64,000 bases of DNA, from assembly GCA_029953675.1 (NCBI GenBank), contig JAMWBK010000006.1, positions 1,178,001 through 1,242,000 of the forward strand, written 5' to 3'. This document shows, one piece after another, positions 22,264-33,244 of the stretch. Source of the stretch: Rhodosorus marinus. Its lineage: Eukaryota > Rhodophyta > Stylonematophyceae > Stylonematales > Stylonemataceae. The position numbers and the translations under genes are program-made. The notes beneath the pieces are model-generated. The model was not told the origin of the DNA. It did not search any database and saw only the letters and a program-made list of their open reading frames with translations. Position 1 is the stretch's first letter. Every line of letters starts with the position of its first letter.

Positions 22264-24461
22264 CTAGCGCCGACTTCTGAGCCTATTGACTGTTACATCG
22301 TCGGGCAGTGTAACAATGATTCGCTCTTCGTCGTCAAAAGCGAAGTTGTCCGCAACAATGTTGTCTTTGTATCGCTTAATCTGTGGAGTGCGGATTCAAT
22401 GGATGCGAGAACGAGTGAGCAGATGGGTCAATCACAACGGGGGGCCAACGCAACCCCCAACTGTGGAGTCTGTAAGGTGCTACTGCTCGGACGCGCCCAA
22501 TTGAAGATATGCAGCACGGTTGACGTCCGCCTACCTGATATGTTTCGAGTTTGCCCTGTTTGACATGGCGGAAATTCCAGGTGACTATGAACGGCCCAGT
22601 ACTCGCAACAATGCTGCGCTCCAGGCTTCTGCCCACGTTGAAATGTGCTGGAGTGAAGCTTATTTCCTTCATCTTGTGTTTCATGATGTCGGTCGGTTTG
22701 ATCGCTAATTTCACCGGAATAGGTTTGTTCTTCCCCATAGACTTCAAGAATCCGCCCTTGACCTCACCCTAAGAACAGATGGGAAAGCGTCTTTTCAGCA
22801 GTCGAAACTAGACTCATCGGCCCTCAAAGTTGCAGGCGTACCTTTACACGCGTGTCGACCACTAGAATATAGGTCTTGGTTGTCGCGAGAATAAACGCTC
22901 CATCTTCTGTTGTGTCAATACCGATAATCGGATCCCCGAGGCCAGATAGATGGGTCTTGGCGATCTTTCCAACCTCGTTGTACAGACGAATATCTCCTGT
23001 TAACAGGACAGCACTAGCATGTTTAGATGAAGTTTTGCCTTCCGGAACTCTTTGGGGGTCCTTGGATTCTAATGTAGATCCTTACCGTTTTCCGAGCCGA
23101 TTGCTACATAACCGGCACCAGTTGCTGCCAAATTCGTGAAGTTTGTTTTCGTCCCCGACGCGTACTGCTTCTTTTGGACTACGAAGTCTCTGTCTCTTGG
23201 ATCAAATCGCATCATCTGGTTCTTATTAATGCCGAGGAACTCCTGACCAGGGTTTAGGTTAGCATATTTGGATGAGGCCGACATAGTATTCACGCTCGCG
23301 TTCGGTGCCTTGAACTCGTTGACAATATCTCCCCTCTCCAAATCCATTCGATAAATCTGTGTCGAACAACCCCCAAATGCCCTCGATTCAGCATTTTATT
23401 TTATCGGATCCCACTCACTGATACGCGTTCAGGGCTTCGTATGCGATCGAGTATCCAAGCATGTGTACCATTTGTCCTTACCTTCTCCTTATCGTCGGGG
23501 TTCAGGAACAGCATAGACCGATCTTGCTCATGTAAAAGTACTTGGGAAGGTGCAAATGCAGTGCTCTTCTGATCCTTAATTTTCACCAAGGTGTTAAACT
23601 TCATTCCTTCGTCATCGGCTCGGAAAACACCCATGTGCTTGCCGCGAATCACGAAGGTCCGGTCATTGTTGTACGCAACCGCTAAATGCCTGCATTAGAG
23701 GAAGAAATCTTTTAGGCGGGTGCCGGAAGCGACCAAACGATCGCGAAAAAGGAGAGACGTGTACCTATTATGCTCATCCGGGCTGTTGGCAACCTTTGCA
23801 CCGTCCCTAGGGTCATCTAGAAAGCTGTTCTGTCCCTCGTCCTGGTCATCTTCATCTGCCTCCTCCATGACTATGTCGTCGCGTTCGCTCTCCATTACAT
23901 ACTTCTGGTCCTCCTCTTTGAGATCGTCGAACGCAGTCGGGTTGCTGACCTCATAAAGGCAAACGGAGTACTGATTTCTAAACTTTACGAACGACTGAGG
24001 ATCTTCAAATTTGACGGACAGCGAGACTCTCTGGTCGTTCAGGAAAACAACCCAGACGATTGACAGCTCCGATGAGTAGAACCGGGCCAGTAGGCTATTG
24101 TCGATTTCCTGATGGGTGACTTTCTTGCCCTTTTCATCATATACACACATGGAGAAGGAAGCGTAGCCCTGGCGCTCCCCTTTTCTATCACGAACGATTG
24201 ATGCCTGTACATCTTCCTGATCGCGACCACATCCAAAAAAAAATAGACGAGACGAAAGTACAAAAAAAATTCAGAAACCTATTCCACAAAACCGCATTTC
24301 TCATTCCCAAGTACATTTACCTTTAGCAAAGTGAACGCGCCGTCCACGAAGTGATACAGCTTTCCCCGTGCGCGAATCAGTTCCACTCCGACGTCCTCCT
24401 TCGCCTCTGTCGTCATGACTTCTCCAACAGATCCAACCGGAAAAAACTCGGTTCCGATCAA
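22264..24461 (-). CDS. VID27-like protein
   Basis: Seven complement exons: 24321..24461, 23765..24216, 23482..23689, 23086..23356, 22842..22996, 22535..22768 and 22264..22380; 525 residues. The N-terminal part carries a PH-like region (LIRARGKLYHFVDGAFTLL, FYSSELSIVWVV) and an acidic block (ESERDDIVMEEADEDDQDEG). The C-terminal half is the VID27 WD40-like propeller: YNNDRTFVIRGKHMGVF, FLGINKNQMMRFDPRD, GDPIIGIDTTEDGAFILATT, ASTGPFIVTWNF, and YKDNIVADNFAFDDEERII. Yeast Vid27 was named for vacuolar import and degradation of gluconeogenic enzymes; plant homologues are cytosolic and poorly studied. Every splice is GT-AG with consistent phase. Length fits plant homologues. Confidence 0.9.
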
Positions 24462-25267
24462 AAATCCGCCACAACAGAGGGACAGGAGACCTCTCCCTCG
24501 CTCACTTAATCTTTCTTAACTAAAAATCTCCCAATTCCACCAAGAACAAAGAACAACTCCTTCAAGACGAGAAGAACAACCCTTCCATATACCACCAACC
24601 TTTCTTCCTCCCCCCCGAAAACACCCCCCAAAAAGTCAAAACCTTCCTCAAAACGGCTCCAATTCATATGCTAACAGCAACAACTTCCTTCCCTGTCCAG
24701 CAACCACAAAATCACCCTTCCAAGAAACCAGACTAAAAACTAATCCAAAACAATTATTTACTACCACCGAAATTCAAGCTCAAATACCCTAGTACCTCAT
24801 GGAATTCAACTTTTCATAAAATTTTCCGGGCCCAAAAAAAATATACAGTCGACTACACGCCTCACCAAAAAAAATACCCCCAAAACCAGCGTTGTCCTTT
24901 TACCAGTGTTTTCTCACGTCTTGAAAGCAAAAGCGCTTTTCGCAGATTTGCGAAAAACGAACCTATCAAATTTCTAATCAAACAAAGAAAAATGCTTTGA
25001 TCATGCGGAGGAGCAAGATGAAAATTCAAAATTAAAAAGTAAAGCCTGTTTTGGCAACAAAAAAATAAAAAAGAATAGGAAGAAGAGAGAAGGCCAATGT
25101 TCTCTCTGGCATTTACGTCGCTTTGGGTTGGACCTCTTTCTGTTCAGGACCCAGGCAACTCTATAATGAATTCTGAAGTTTTAGGTTTTATGACAGGCTG
25201 TCGTGATCTAGTTTTTAGTAATAATCATGTTTGACGGGTGTGCCGGAGAGGGGGGATGAAGGCCATC

Positions 25268-25412
25268 GCCTTCTTCCACTCAGCGGTGTGGTCTGTTAAT
25301 AGCTTCGCCTTCTTCCTCTCAGCGTTTTGGTCTGTTAGTAGCTTCGCCTTCTTCCTCTCAGCGCTGTGGTCCGTTAATAGCTTCGTCTTCTCCCTCTCAG
25401 CGTTGTGGTAGC
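25268..25412 (-). repeat. 39-bp tandem repeats (3.7 copies)
   Basis: Units begin at 25268, 25307, 25346 and 25385, an exact 39-bp period (13 codons). On the minus strand the units stay open and would encode repeats of the form AERKKAKLLTD. The frame has no ATG in a good context and is short, so I treat it as a coding-length minisatellite, perhaps derived from a degraded repeat-protein gene. Confidence 0.8.
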
Positions 25413-25444
25413 TTAACAAGCGACTCAACGTACAGAGAGCTGCT

Positions 25445-25588
25445 TTTTTCAAGCGAGACGACTAATTGATTGCAGTTTACGTCGACGACATGCTGATCAT
25501 CGGCAGTCAACAGAGCGCTCGTTTGAGGAGGCAAAGAGCACATTTTCCAGATTGTACAAACTGAAGTATAGTCGTCTCGCTTGAAAAA
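25445..25588 (+). mobile_element. Ty1/copia reverse-transcriptase remnant between 18-bp inverted repeats
   Basis: The plus strand from about 25470 encodes AVYVDDMLIIGSQQSARL, the YVDDxLIxG catalytic block of copia reverse transcriptase, and stops after some 36 codons. The fragment is flanked by 18-bp inverted repeats at 25445-25462 and 25571-25588 (tttttcaagcgagacgac and its complement). No integrase, protease or LTR is visible. This is a dead scrap, not an active element. Confidence 0.7.
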
Positions 25589-26984
25589 TGCGTATCCCTG
25601 TTCGTAGTGCACTGGCACCACAACCTTTACTGGGCACCTGCGTACTGCAGCGCAACACGGGTTCTATCACTGTCTATGAGAAAAGGTTAGGGTAACCCCC
25701 GCTACAGGGTCTTTTTCCTGCTCTTTTCAAAATATCTCCCTAGGTTGTTGTGCCACCTGGTCCCGCTTGTTTTAGGCAGTACAAGCTCCTGTTCAGTCGA
25801 CACACGTGATCGGCCTTGCCTGTTCCTCCATCCCTTTTGCTAGAGTACTTACGGCACTCAGTGCGGGCTGCGGGCTTCTTAGGGAACCAGCGAGGAAGGC
25901 GCCGCAGTTTGGTGAACTACAACGTCCTCATGTACTTCTGTCACAAAATTTGAACATAATTCACATTCCAGGAAATCATGCATTAAAAAAATACACTCGA
26001 GCTGATCAATCAAAAACTCTGGAAATGGAATCCTTTTTCTACCCCTAAACAGTCGACCGCATCACCTAAACTATGAATATAATTTCTTGAATATCGATAT
26101 TTGGGCGATCGGGCGGAAGGGGAGGTATTTTCATCATTGAAATTTCAAATGTTGATGGATTCAATCATTATTATCATCTCCGAGATCCTGAGGAAGAGTG
26201 GGACAGTGGGTCCGCGGGGATGCAGCAGTTTAGCTGCCACCATTTCGTCATCATCGACGATCGGCAAACACAGCTGCCGCCTTGTTCTATCCTTTTTTTC
26301 CTCTCCATGGCTAGTCATTCTCGTTCCTTTCGATTTCACAACCGACGCGGCCCTCCAGGTTCTCTGGAAACCCGCCCTCGGAAGCGCTTTCCCGGCGACC
26401 TCAATGAGGAAGTCAAGCGCTTCTCTTTACACGACCAGCGCTGCTAACGAACTTGTCCACGGAGCACTGAATTCGTTGAAGCCCTTCAAATTGAACTGAA
26501 CAGAATCAACTGGCTTGTCAGAGACCAACTACCAGTTCTCAGCACCGTGAAGCCCGAGGTGCTAATATGCTTCCTGATGGCGTGCAGAAAGCCATCCAAC
26601 GAAAACCTCAGCCGCTGAGGCAGACGATCGACGAAAACAAGAGACTTGAACTGGTCAGTGCTCTCATGCTCCAGAAAACCGAAAGTATATAATGATAATG
26701 AGAGAGGACCGCAACCAGACGCAATCAGCAAAACACAGGGATTGTCGTGATCACGAGGTGGAGTAGCTAGGGTGTTCCTCTTCGATCGATTTTGGTTTCG
26801 CTTTCTTGCTCTTAAAGAAGACAAAAGAGGTGCAAACTCTGAGGATCAGTCAAAGGGCATTGGAGTAGTTGCAGTGAGCAAGTACAAGCAGGGAGTTTTA
26901 GTTTTTGCTCTAGGGCAAAGAGGCAAAAAGCCGAATACGGTACGGTAGGCTTTGTCCGTTTTGGTGAATGAGGAGGAAGGAGAC

Positions 26985-27760
26985 ATGGAATCGAGGGTTG
27001 AATCGTCGAGGAAGGAAGGCCAATGGCTCGCTCGGACGGTCTACGGGAAGCGGCTAAAAGCTGGACGCGAGGCACTGAATTTGGCTCTGGTGGTTGGCAA
27101 TGTGGCCGCGACTATGGCTCTGTCGTTGTACTATCAGACCGTACCGAGACAAGATCTGTTGCTTGTTTTGGTTATCTTCCTGTACCTTTTTGTTTCAAAC
27201 GCGATAATTCCACGGTCACAGCCTGGGAAAACTCTTGTTCCGCTCTCGCTTTCTGCGTGGGTACAGGTGTCCATTTTGATCGCGCTGCTCGCTTGCCTTC
27301 TCCTGCCCTGGCTCGATATATATTTGACTGGAGCAGATCGCGATGTGCTCCAGCTGGTATCCCCATCTGCCTTCTGTTTTTCTAGCCAGGTATGAGAAAG
27401 CGCTCCGAAAAGCCACCAGGACCCCGCCCTCAAATTCCCCTCACAATTGCGATTGAAAGAACCAACAAACTCCACATTGCTTTCCTACAGATACTGGTGG
27501 AGTTCTGGTTCTACAAGGACTCCGCCTCGGTCCTCGTAAGAATTCTCGTCCCTGTGATCTTCAATGCATATCGTATAGCAAAAGCGTATAACTGGTTGGA
27601 GAGAGCGGTCTTCTACGACAACTACCAACTCGCGCTGGCGGCTATTAATTTTCTATTTACCGTTTTCACGCTGTTCTACGTCCTCCTGCTCAGAGTCTTG
27701 CCGATCTACGTCAATCCCATACTCAGGCTGAACCAGGAATCACAACGATCACAAGATTAG
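26985..27760 (+). CDS. Polytopic membrane protein, DUF7733-like
   Basis: Exons are 26985..27389 and 27491..27760, giving 224 residues. After a charged N-terminus (ESRVESSRKEGQWLARTVYG) there are about five hydrophobic segments: LNLALVVGNVAATMALSLYY, DLLLVLVIFLYLFVSNAII, VQVSILIALLACLLLPWL, VRILVPVIFNAYRIAKA and AAINFLFTVFTLFYVLLLRV. The segment FWFYKDSASVLVRILVPVIF with NAYRI resembles the core of a plant membrane family annotated DUF7733 as I recall it. Function is unknown. The intron donor gtatgag and acceptor tttcctacag are strong. The ATG gives a basic, non-signal N-terminus. The gene model is solid, the family name less so. Confidence 0.7.
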
Positions 27761-28532
27761 GATTTCCAATTGCTTTGTCTCCAAAATGCGGCAGGGCCAA
27801 CAAGGGCACAACGACGTGGGAACAAGGGACTATGACTCCTTGTGAAAAGCTGGAGATCGGATATCTGGAAGAGGGGCTTTGACGATGATATCGGAACATA
27901 CCCACAGAAAGCCAACGTCTCTCGTCACCCTAAGTAATCGTCACGATTGATGGCTGCCTCGAACAATGCACCAAACACAAACGACGTGGATTTTTTTCGT
28001 CGGAGCTCTTTCTGGGGTCTGAAAGGCTAGGGCAGAAGCCCCAGAGAAATTTTGGACGGGGCTACTGAACAAGTCTAACTTGTGGGAGCTCTGCGCTCTC
28101 ATGGCCCAGAGAGCGGAGGGCTCCCCTTGGGCTTGGTGTCGATTGAACGATGAGAGCTCGGCAAGAAGGTCGGGCAAGCGTAGTTGATGCATGTAAGAAA
28201 CGCTGTTCTCGACGCGTTAATAAAGGGAATTCCCGAATACCCAGCAGCAAATAACGAGCGAATAAGAACAACAGGAAATGACATTCTGCCGTTTTGGCCT
28301 ATGTGACTTGAGTTCTGTAGAGCCTCTTCCAAGATGCGAGATTGCGTTGAGAACTCCAAGGATTTGAGAGCCCATGGAGACAGTCGTCGGATCCAACTGT
28401 GTTGGAGTGGTTTGCCAATTGGGTTTCTCTTCAATAGATATTTATTGCGTTCACAAGGGCATGTTTTTGCTTTGTCTGCTATGCTCCTAAGGCTGTCCCA
28501 TGAGTAAGGACGTGGTAATCCTGGCTTCCGAA
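27761..28532. other. Intergenic, 27761-28532
   Basis: Tail-to-tail spacer. A 153-codon minus-strand frame at 28099-28560 overlaps the Gag1-clamp terminal exon and has no family resemblance; I take it as chance. Confidence 0.5.
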
Positions 28533-28920
28533 CTATACAATACCATCCTGAAATGACCAAGAGAAAACAAAAGACCCTCCCAAATTAGTCTTTAGCCACA
28601 TCCTTCTCCAATGTATCCCAAGTTTTGGTTCGGTCTTTTTCATCTGGGGTTTTTAATCTACAGTTGAGACGACAGCTTACCGATTCCCATACATCGATGA
28701 GCACATCCACAAGCTGCTCCAGTGGAACTTTCCTCGGAAACGGTCGATAGTGTGGATCCTTCAGCACATCGTACAGCTCCTTCGTTTTCCACTTCCTCGC
28801 CTTCTTCCCACCAGCCTTTCCAGTTTTTTCAGACACAGTTGGAGTATTCCAATCCTTCCTCATGCTCTCAAATTTTTCGCGACCGGAGTTCACACCCGTT
28901 CCATCCGCCGAAAGGTCCAT
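28533..28920 (-). CDS. Small Gag1-like clamp-domain protein
   Basis: Complement exons are 28681..28920 and 28533..28547, giving 84 residues. The body KTKELYDVLKDPHYRPFP followed by RKVPLEQLVDVLIDVWES matches the short clamp domain called Gag1-like (formerly DUF4050) found in fungi and plants, where YxxLL...PFPxxVPLxEMVDxLVDxWE is conserved. The last exon codes only DGIV plus the stop and restores the family ending WE.DG. The donor gtaagc and acceptor tttcag are good. Without splicing the frame would run 31 further codons with no resemblance. In fission yeast Gag1 links TORC1 to Pak1; the role in plants is unclear. Confidence 0.7.
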
Positions 28921-30375
28921 ATTCTAAACGTTAACAAGGAAACAAAAAAAAACACGAAAACCTACCAATGAGACACCACCAACAAGAAACCTCGCCAACA
29001 CTACCAAACCCCTTTCTTTATCCAAAACTGCATGTTCGAAGAGGAACTCTTTTCCTTCTGATGAATCTTCAATCCATCAAAGCGCCCGAGAAACTTGCCC
29101 AAGACGTCTTAACCTAGTTATCCTTTCACGCCAACAGCTAACCGGGTCCGGTTCAATACTTCATTGAACGGATCTCGCAGGTGGGTATGAGATACCCCTG
29201 CTGTGGCGTTTGGAGGCCTCGCAGTAGGGTTATGGCTGTCCATCTCATCCTAGTCTGACTATGTTAATAACCAGCTCTGTTGATTTTGTGTACATGTACC
29301 TGCTCAGGGTTGTGTTTGCTTCCCTGAATGGAAGGAGCAAGTAATGGTTTCACTCTTCCCTTGCAGGCCTATTGCAGGAAGCTTGCGCGACTGCCCTCCG
29401 ACCAACCCCTCACTCAAGTACATCCACCATGGAGATTTGTGCAAGTAGGAGTGAAACCATCACTTGCTCCTGCCATTCAGGGAAGCAATAAACACAACCA
29501 TGAGCGGGTACATGTACACAAATAGGTACTAGGATCTTATCTATGACTCTACCACATTTCAGAAATTTGCCTGGAGGAACCGCAGAGACGGGAACCTGAT
29601 GTCAGCAAGTGGAAATCAACGAACTCGATTCAACCGGAGCCGGTGACATAGGATTTGAACGTTCAGGCGCCAAAGGCCGTACACCATGTATTCAAGCAAC
29701 CAAAGAGAAGGTTGCCGCATCAAATTCGCACCTGACCGCCAACAGCCAAGATATTTTGCACGAGCTTCTCAGCTGGACTTGTATGTCACCACTAGAGGTC
29801 AGTCATCTAACTTCACTCTCGTGCACGAAGCGCGCGATTGAGGTTGAGGACCCAGACAGGGTCCGGTTGAGGAAAAAAGGACGGCACGATGTTAGAGGCG
29901 TCCTCATGAAGCCTGTGAGCGACATCGTCTACAGATAGGACTTAAACATGTTCTCTTTCTTGGTTTTGTCTTTAGTCTTTCTCCACATGATTATTTTGGC
30001 CCAAGGCGAAACGGCAGAAGAACGGATACCAACGTTGGCCAGGTTGCTCCGTTTTCTGATGATGATGCTTCTGAGCAGGTCGTCGTTGTTGATCTAGAAA
30101 AACAACGACATTTCGGGTCCTGCTCCCAAAAGGAAGGATCAAAAGCCTCCAAGCAGGCCGAGCAGGCTTCGGTCCGACTGTGCATGCTTTATGAACGTCC
30201 GATAACTTCCTGAGAAAGTGTAGCAACACTGGGCTCAAAACCTTCACTCCGCGCGTGCCTAACCCGCTCCAAAAACAGCTGCGCCACTCCTTCGGTTGAT
30301 TCTCAGGGCGGAGATGGCCAAGTACATCTAGATGGTCACTCGTTCTTTCTTGTTCGGAGACGCGCAGTTGTTCAT
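28921..30375. other. Intergenic with foldback element
   Basis: Apart from the foldback element at 29285-29522 I recognise nothing. The plus-strand frame at 29609-29938 lacks an ATG, and the minus-strand frames at 29972-30484 do not join sensibly to the p24 gene. Confidence 0.5.
29285..29522. mobile_element. Foldback element, MITE-like (238 bp)
   Basis: Arms 29285-29355 and 29449-29522 are inverted copies of about 71-74 bp, differing at a few bases plus a 3-bp insertion. They start tttgtgtacatgtac at both outer ends and enclose about 93 bp. The size and long terminal inverted repeats fit a non-autonomous foldback transposon. I could not define a target-site duplication with certainty. No second copy is in the window. 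Confidence 0.8.
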
Positions 30376-31288
30376 TTACACGTTCAACCGTTTGCCGCTC
30401 TTGCTGAAGTTGGCACTGGTACCTGAGAGAGCTCTTCGCATCAGATAAATCTGGCCCACTGAGATCAACAGGATGGCTAAACATTCACAGAATGTCCAGA
30501 ACTTCACTCGGAAGTTCGTCCTCTTCACCACTGGAGCAGAAAAAGTCACAATTAGCTGCAAAACGTTTTCCGGTTCGGCAGTGAGCGTAGTAAAAAGACA
30601 TTTCGTTGTCGTGCATACCTTCTGAGTGCTTTTCGTACAGCTGACGGTGCCGAGACTGCTGGAACTCGAACATTCCAACTGACTTTGCTAGTCTTTGCGT
30701 CGACTTCGTCAACCGATCGACAGTCTCATCTACAGTGCTCGGACCACTGTCGGACTTGTCCTCTGCGGTATTGAAAGGGTCCTTCCTCAAAATCAGGTCA
30801 ATTCCCACCTTGCTGAACCTGTTCGCGTTATAGGTGAAGCAAATTTTGTATGCTCCATCTCGCCCAGCACGGAAATGAAACTTGCCTTGCTTTTTATCGG
30901 CCTCAGAGAAAATCAGAGCACCTTTCGGATCTGTGACCTGTTATACGCACACAAACATCCGTCCCCAAAACGGATTAGAACACAAAAGCAAACAATGCAA
31001 CTACACTGAATTCGACGAAGAGATCTTCAAACCTACCAGAGCCGTTACCCCTGCAGTGCCCTTTTCAATTGCATACGATAGGCTCATGTCCTCCCCTAGT
31101 CACCAAACAACAGAAGATCGAGTAAGCCAAACAAATTCAGCGCGAATGAAACGGAAGCTATCGACCAACATACTCGCATGTAACTCCTGCGTGAAGCAAT
31201 CCTGCTTCTCTCCATAAAGATCGAACGCAAACCCAGTAACAATCCCTATTAACCAAAACAATCCGACAACCCCCAAAACGACCTTCAT
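30376..31288 (-). CDS. p24/TMED family cargo receptor
   Basis: Complement exons are 31174..31288, 31037..31095, 30619..30937 and 30376..30530, giving 215 residues. A signal peptide (VVLGVVGLFWLIGIVTGFAF) is followed by the GOLD domain with its two paired Cys (CFTQEL, Cys30; AYKICFTYN, Cys91) and GRDGAYKICFTYN in place of the usual GxYxxCFxN. Next come the coiled stem with QQSRHRQLYEKHSE and the juxtamembrane RTNFRVKFWTF. One membrane helix (CLAILLISVGQIYL) and a short cytosolic tail ending SGKRLNV complete it. p24 proteins cycle between ER and Golgi in COPI/COPII vesicles. The tail lacks a clear dilysine at -3/-4, which is unusual. Phases agree across all introns. Confidence 0.9.
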
Positions 31289-32719
31289 TACGCAGTTGGA
31301 AACAGCTTTCCAGCGGCCTTTTGTTTTTCCAAAAGCTCGTTTGTGAAAAGATATCAACTAGGCGCGACTCTTTCGTTGCCCTTTCCAAGCCTGTAGATTA
31401 ACACTAACCATATAAAAATCGAAAATCTCAAAACAAAACTTCTCCAACTCCCATAAGAGGAGACGAAGATGATCTCCAAGGCCAACCTTCTCCACCAAAA
31501 ACAAAAATACAAAGCAATATCGTATGGCAGAGACCACAGCACGCTTTCTTTTTTCCGAGTCCGTCCCCTTCTCCGCCTCTCTGATCGGACATCAATCACC
31601 TTCAACCGGTGATATCAATCCCGACGAACAGAAAGGCTAACCAGCACAGTTCTGAAAGGCTCAAAAGTTCTCAGGGTGATCAAACGCCCAACCCGAGTTT
31701 CGGTGTACATGAGGATGTGGACCTATTCATCTGTTTCTCTCAATCCGGACGAAGAAGACTACTGAGGATACCCGTCTACAAACCTCAAGTCTTCATCGAT
31801 ATCATAACCCCAACAAACCCCGGGCCTTTCTGGGTAGGATGATGGGCGCTCTTGTTTGGTGATGAAAGTTGGTGGCCTAACGCCAGGACCGAAGAAGTAC
31901 ACAAACCTCGAATCTTCAGGGTGATTCGACAACCAGCCAGCGTTTATGGGTCGATGAGGACATAGAACTCGCTCGTTGGTGTCGGAGAATCCGTGAACAA
32001 AAAAATGGGTCTTTTGCTGAGATCAAGATCCGATTAGGTTCTTGGTGCAGTACAGGAAGCTTCTTTCACGGCAGCTGGCATAGACGCGATAAGCTGCAGA
32101 GGGTACATTGCATTCGAATCTCTGGTCTCATCTCGCCAAAACCGGTCCAGACCAAACTTTAGAAGACGCCTTGGGCCTCAAGTTTTTAGTAGGGAAGTGA
32201 GGTCCCACTCTGCTAACCTTTTGACCTTACCGTCTTGCTAGCTTTATTGGAGCTGCTATTTCCCTTTGGGTGTCGTTATGTTTGGACACTTCCAGGGTGG
32301 TATTGAGCACTGCGTGAAAACCTTCCGTAGAAGTCGGTTGGTACGATGAACCCAGCTCTCTGTTTCTGGGCAGCAACGTTTGTCAGACAGTACTTTCGAA
32401 TTTATGCCAGGCGTTCATCCGAAGCTTCTGGGCTCTATCTAGAGTCCTCCGTGGCGGAAACCACTCCATGCTAACGCCAAGGGTATCCTTACCCGAGCAG
32501 TCAACGAGGATGAAATTTACTTGTGAGATCCTCAGCCGAGTCCACCCGGCAACCATGCTACAAACACCGGGTCCCTGCTAGACTTTCTAAAGTCAGCCCG
32601 GAACGCTGACACCAAGCTTGAGGGTACGAGCGATAAGCAGAAACCTTTGGCTCTCATGAAGGTGCTCCACTAAAAATTCTGTCTCAGCAAGATGACTGCA
32701 ATGAACGACGCAATGAACG

Positions 32720-32781
32720 AACGGAAAGTGAGCTGAGCACGTCGCGCGGTTGGTGTACCTCACAACCGTCCCAGCACTGCG
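32720..32781 (+). repeat. 62-bp direct repeat, copy 1
   Basis: Matches 33183-33244 with one mismatch (c for g). The repeat starts aacggaaagtgagctgagca and ends cccagcactgcg. The copies are 463 bp apart in decayed retroelement-like DNA. Confidence 0.85.
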
Positions 32782-33079
32782 CGGGCTTTAAGAACAGACG
32801 TCTACAGCTCTGTGGCTTTCTTTTGAATATAGTTTTCTTGTACTCCCGAAAGTGGGTTATCCTGGAAGGAGATCAGCGAGGTCCAAGACCATCCGCGTTC
32901 ACCTTGCTGAAGGCCCGCGCTCGCGCTGAACGTTGCCGGGACACGTTATCAAGCTGGTTTTAAGGTCTTTCTCTCCACAGTCGGAGGCTAAGATCTTGCG
33001 AGAGACGTTGTGAACTACCGCTCTCGCCGATGTTCGAACTGGTAATATGTGCTAAACCAGGCCGCACATCACGATTTAT

Positions 33080-33175
33080 TCCGGATGTATTCAGGTATCG
33101 TTCAGTATGTCGATGGCCTCGCGCTAGTCTCCAACGCAACCACGCGTGACCTTCGCCATACCAGGTCCGTCAGGA
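33080..33175 (+). pseudogene. Possible copia reverse-transcriptase fragment
   Basis: The plus strand encodes MYSGIVQYVDGLALVSNATT and stops at TAA before 33183. YVDGLALVSN looks like the YVDDLLLISN block with the second Asp replaced by Gly. No other retroelement motif continues in frame. The call is tentative. Confidence 0.35.
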
Positions 33176-33182
33176 TCTAAGC

Positions 33183-33244
33183 AACGGAAAGTGAGCTGAG
33201 CACGTCGCGCGGTTGGTGTACCTGACAACCGTCCCAGCACTGCG
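33183..33244 (+). repeat. 62-bp direct repeat, copy 2
   Basis: Second copy of the repeat at 32720-32781. It follows immediately after the possible reverse-transcriptase fragment. It may be a remnant of a terminal repeat or an unequal-crossover scar. Confidence 0.85.

Larger units (their letters stand above)
24462..26984. other. Intergenic with minisatellite and retroelement scrap
   Basis: 24462-24800 is C-rich on the plus strand (G-rich for VID27) and likely holds the VID27 promoter. 24800-25220 is A-rich without features. The 39-bp repeats and copia fragment at 25268-25588 are listed separately. The frames at 26101-26824 are open on both strands but unrecognised. Confidence 0.5.

Noticed and set aside
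29140..29215. tRNA-like ggttcaat word
   Set aside because: No acceptor or anticodon stem can be folded around it.
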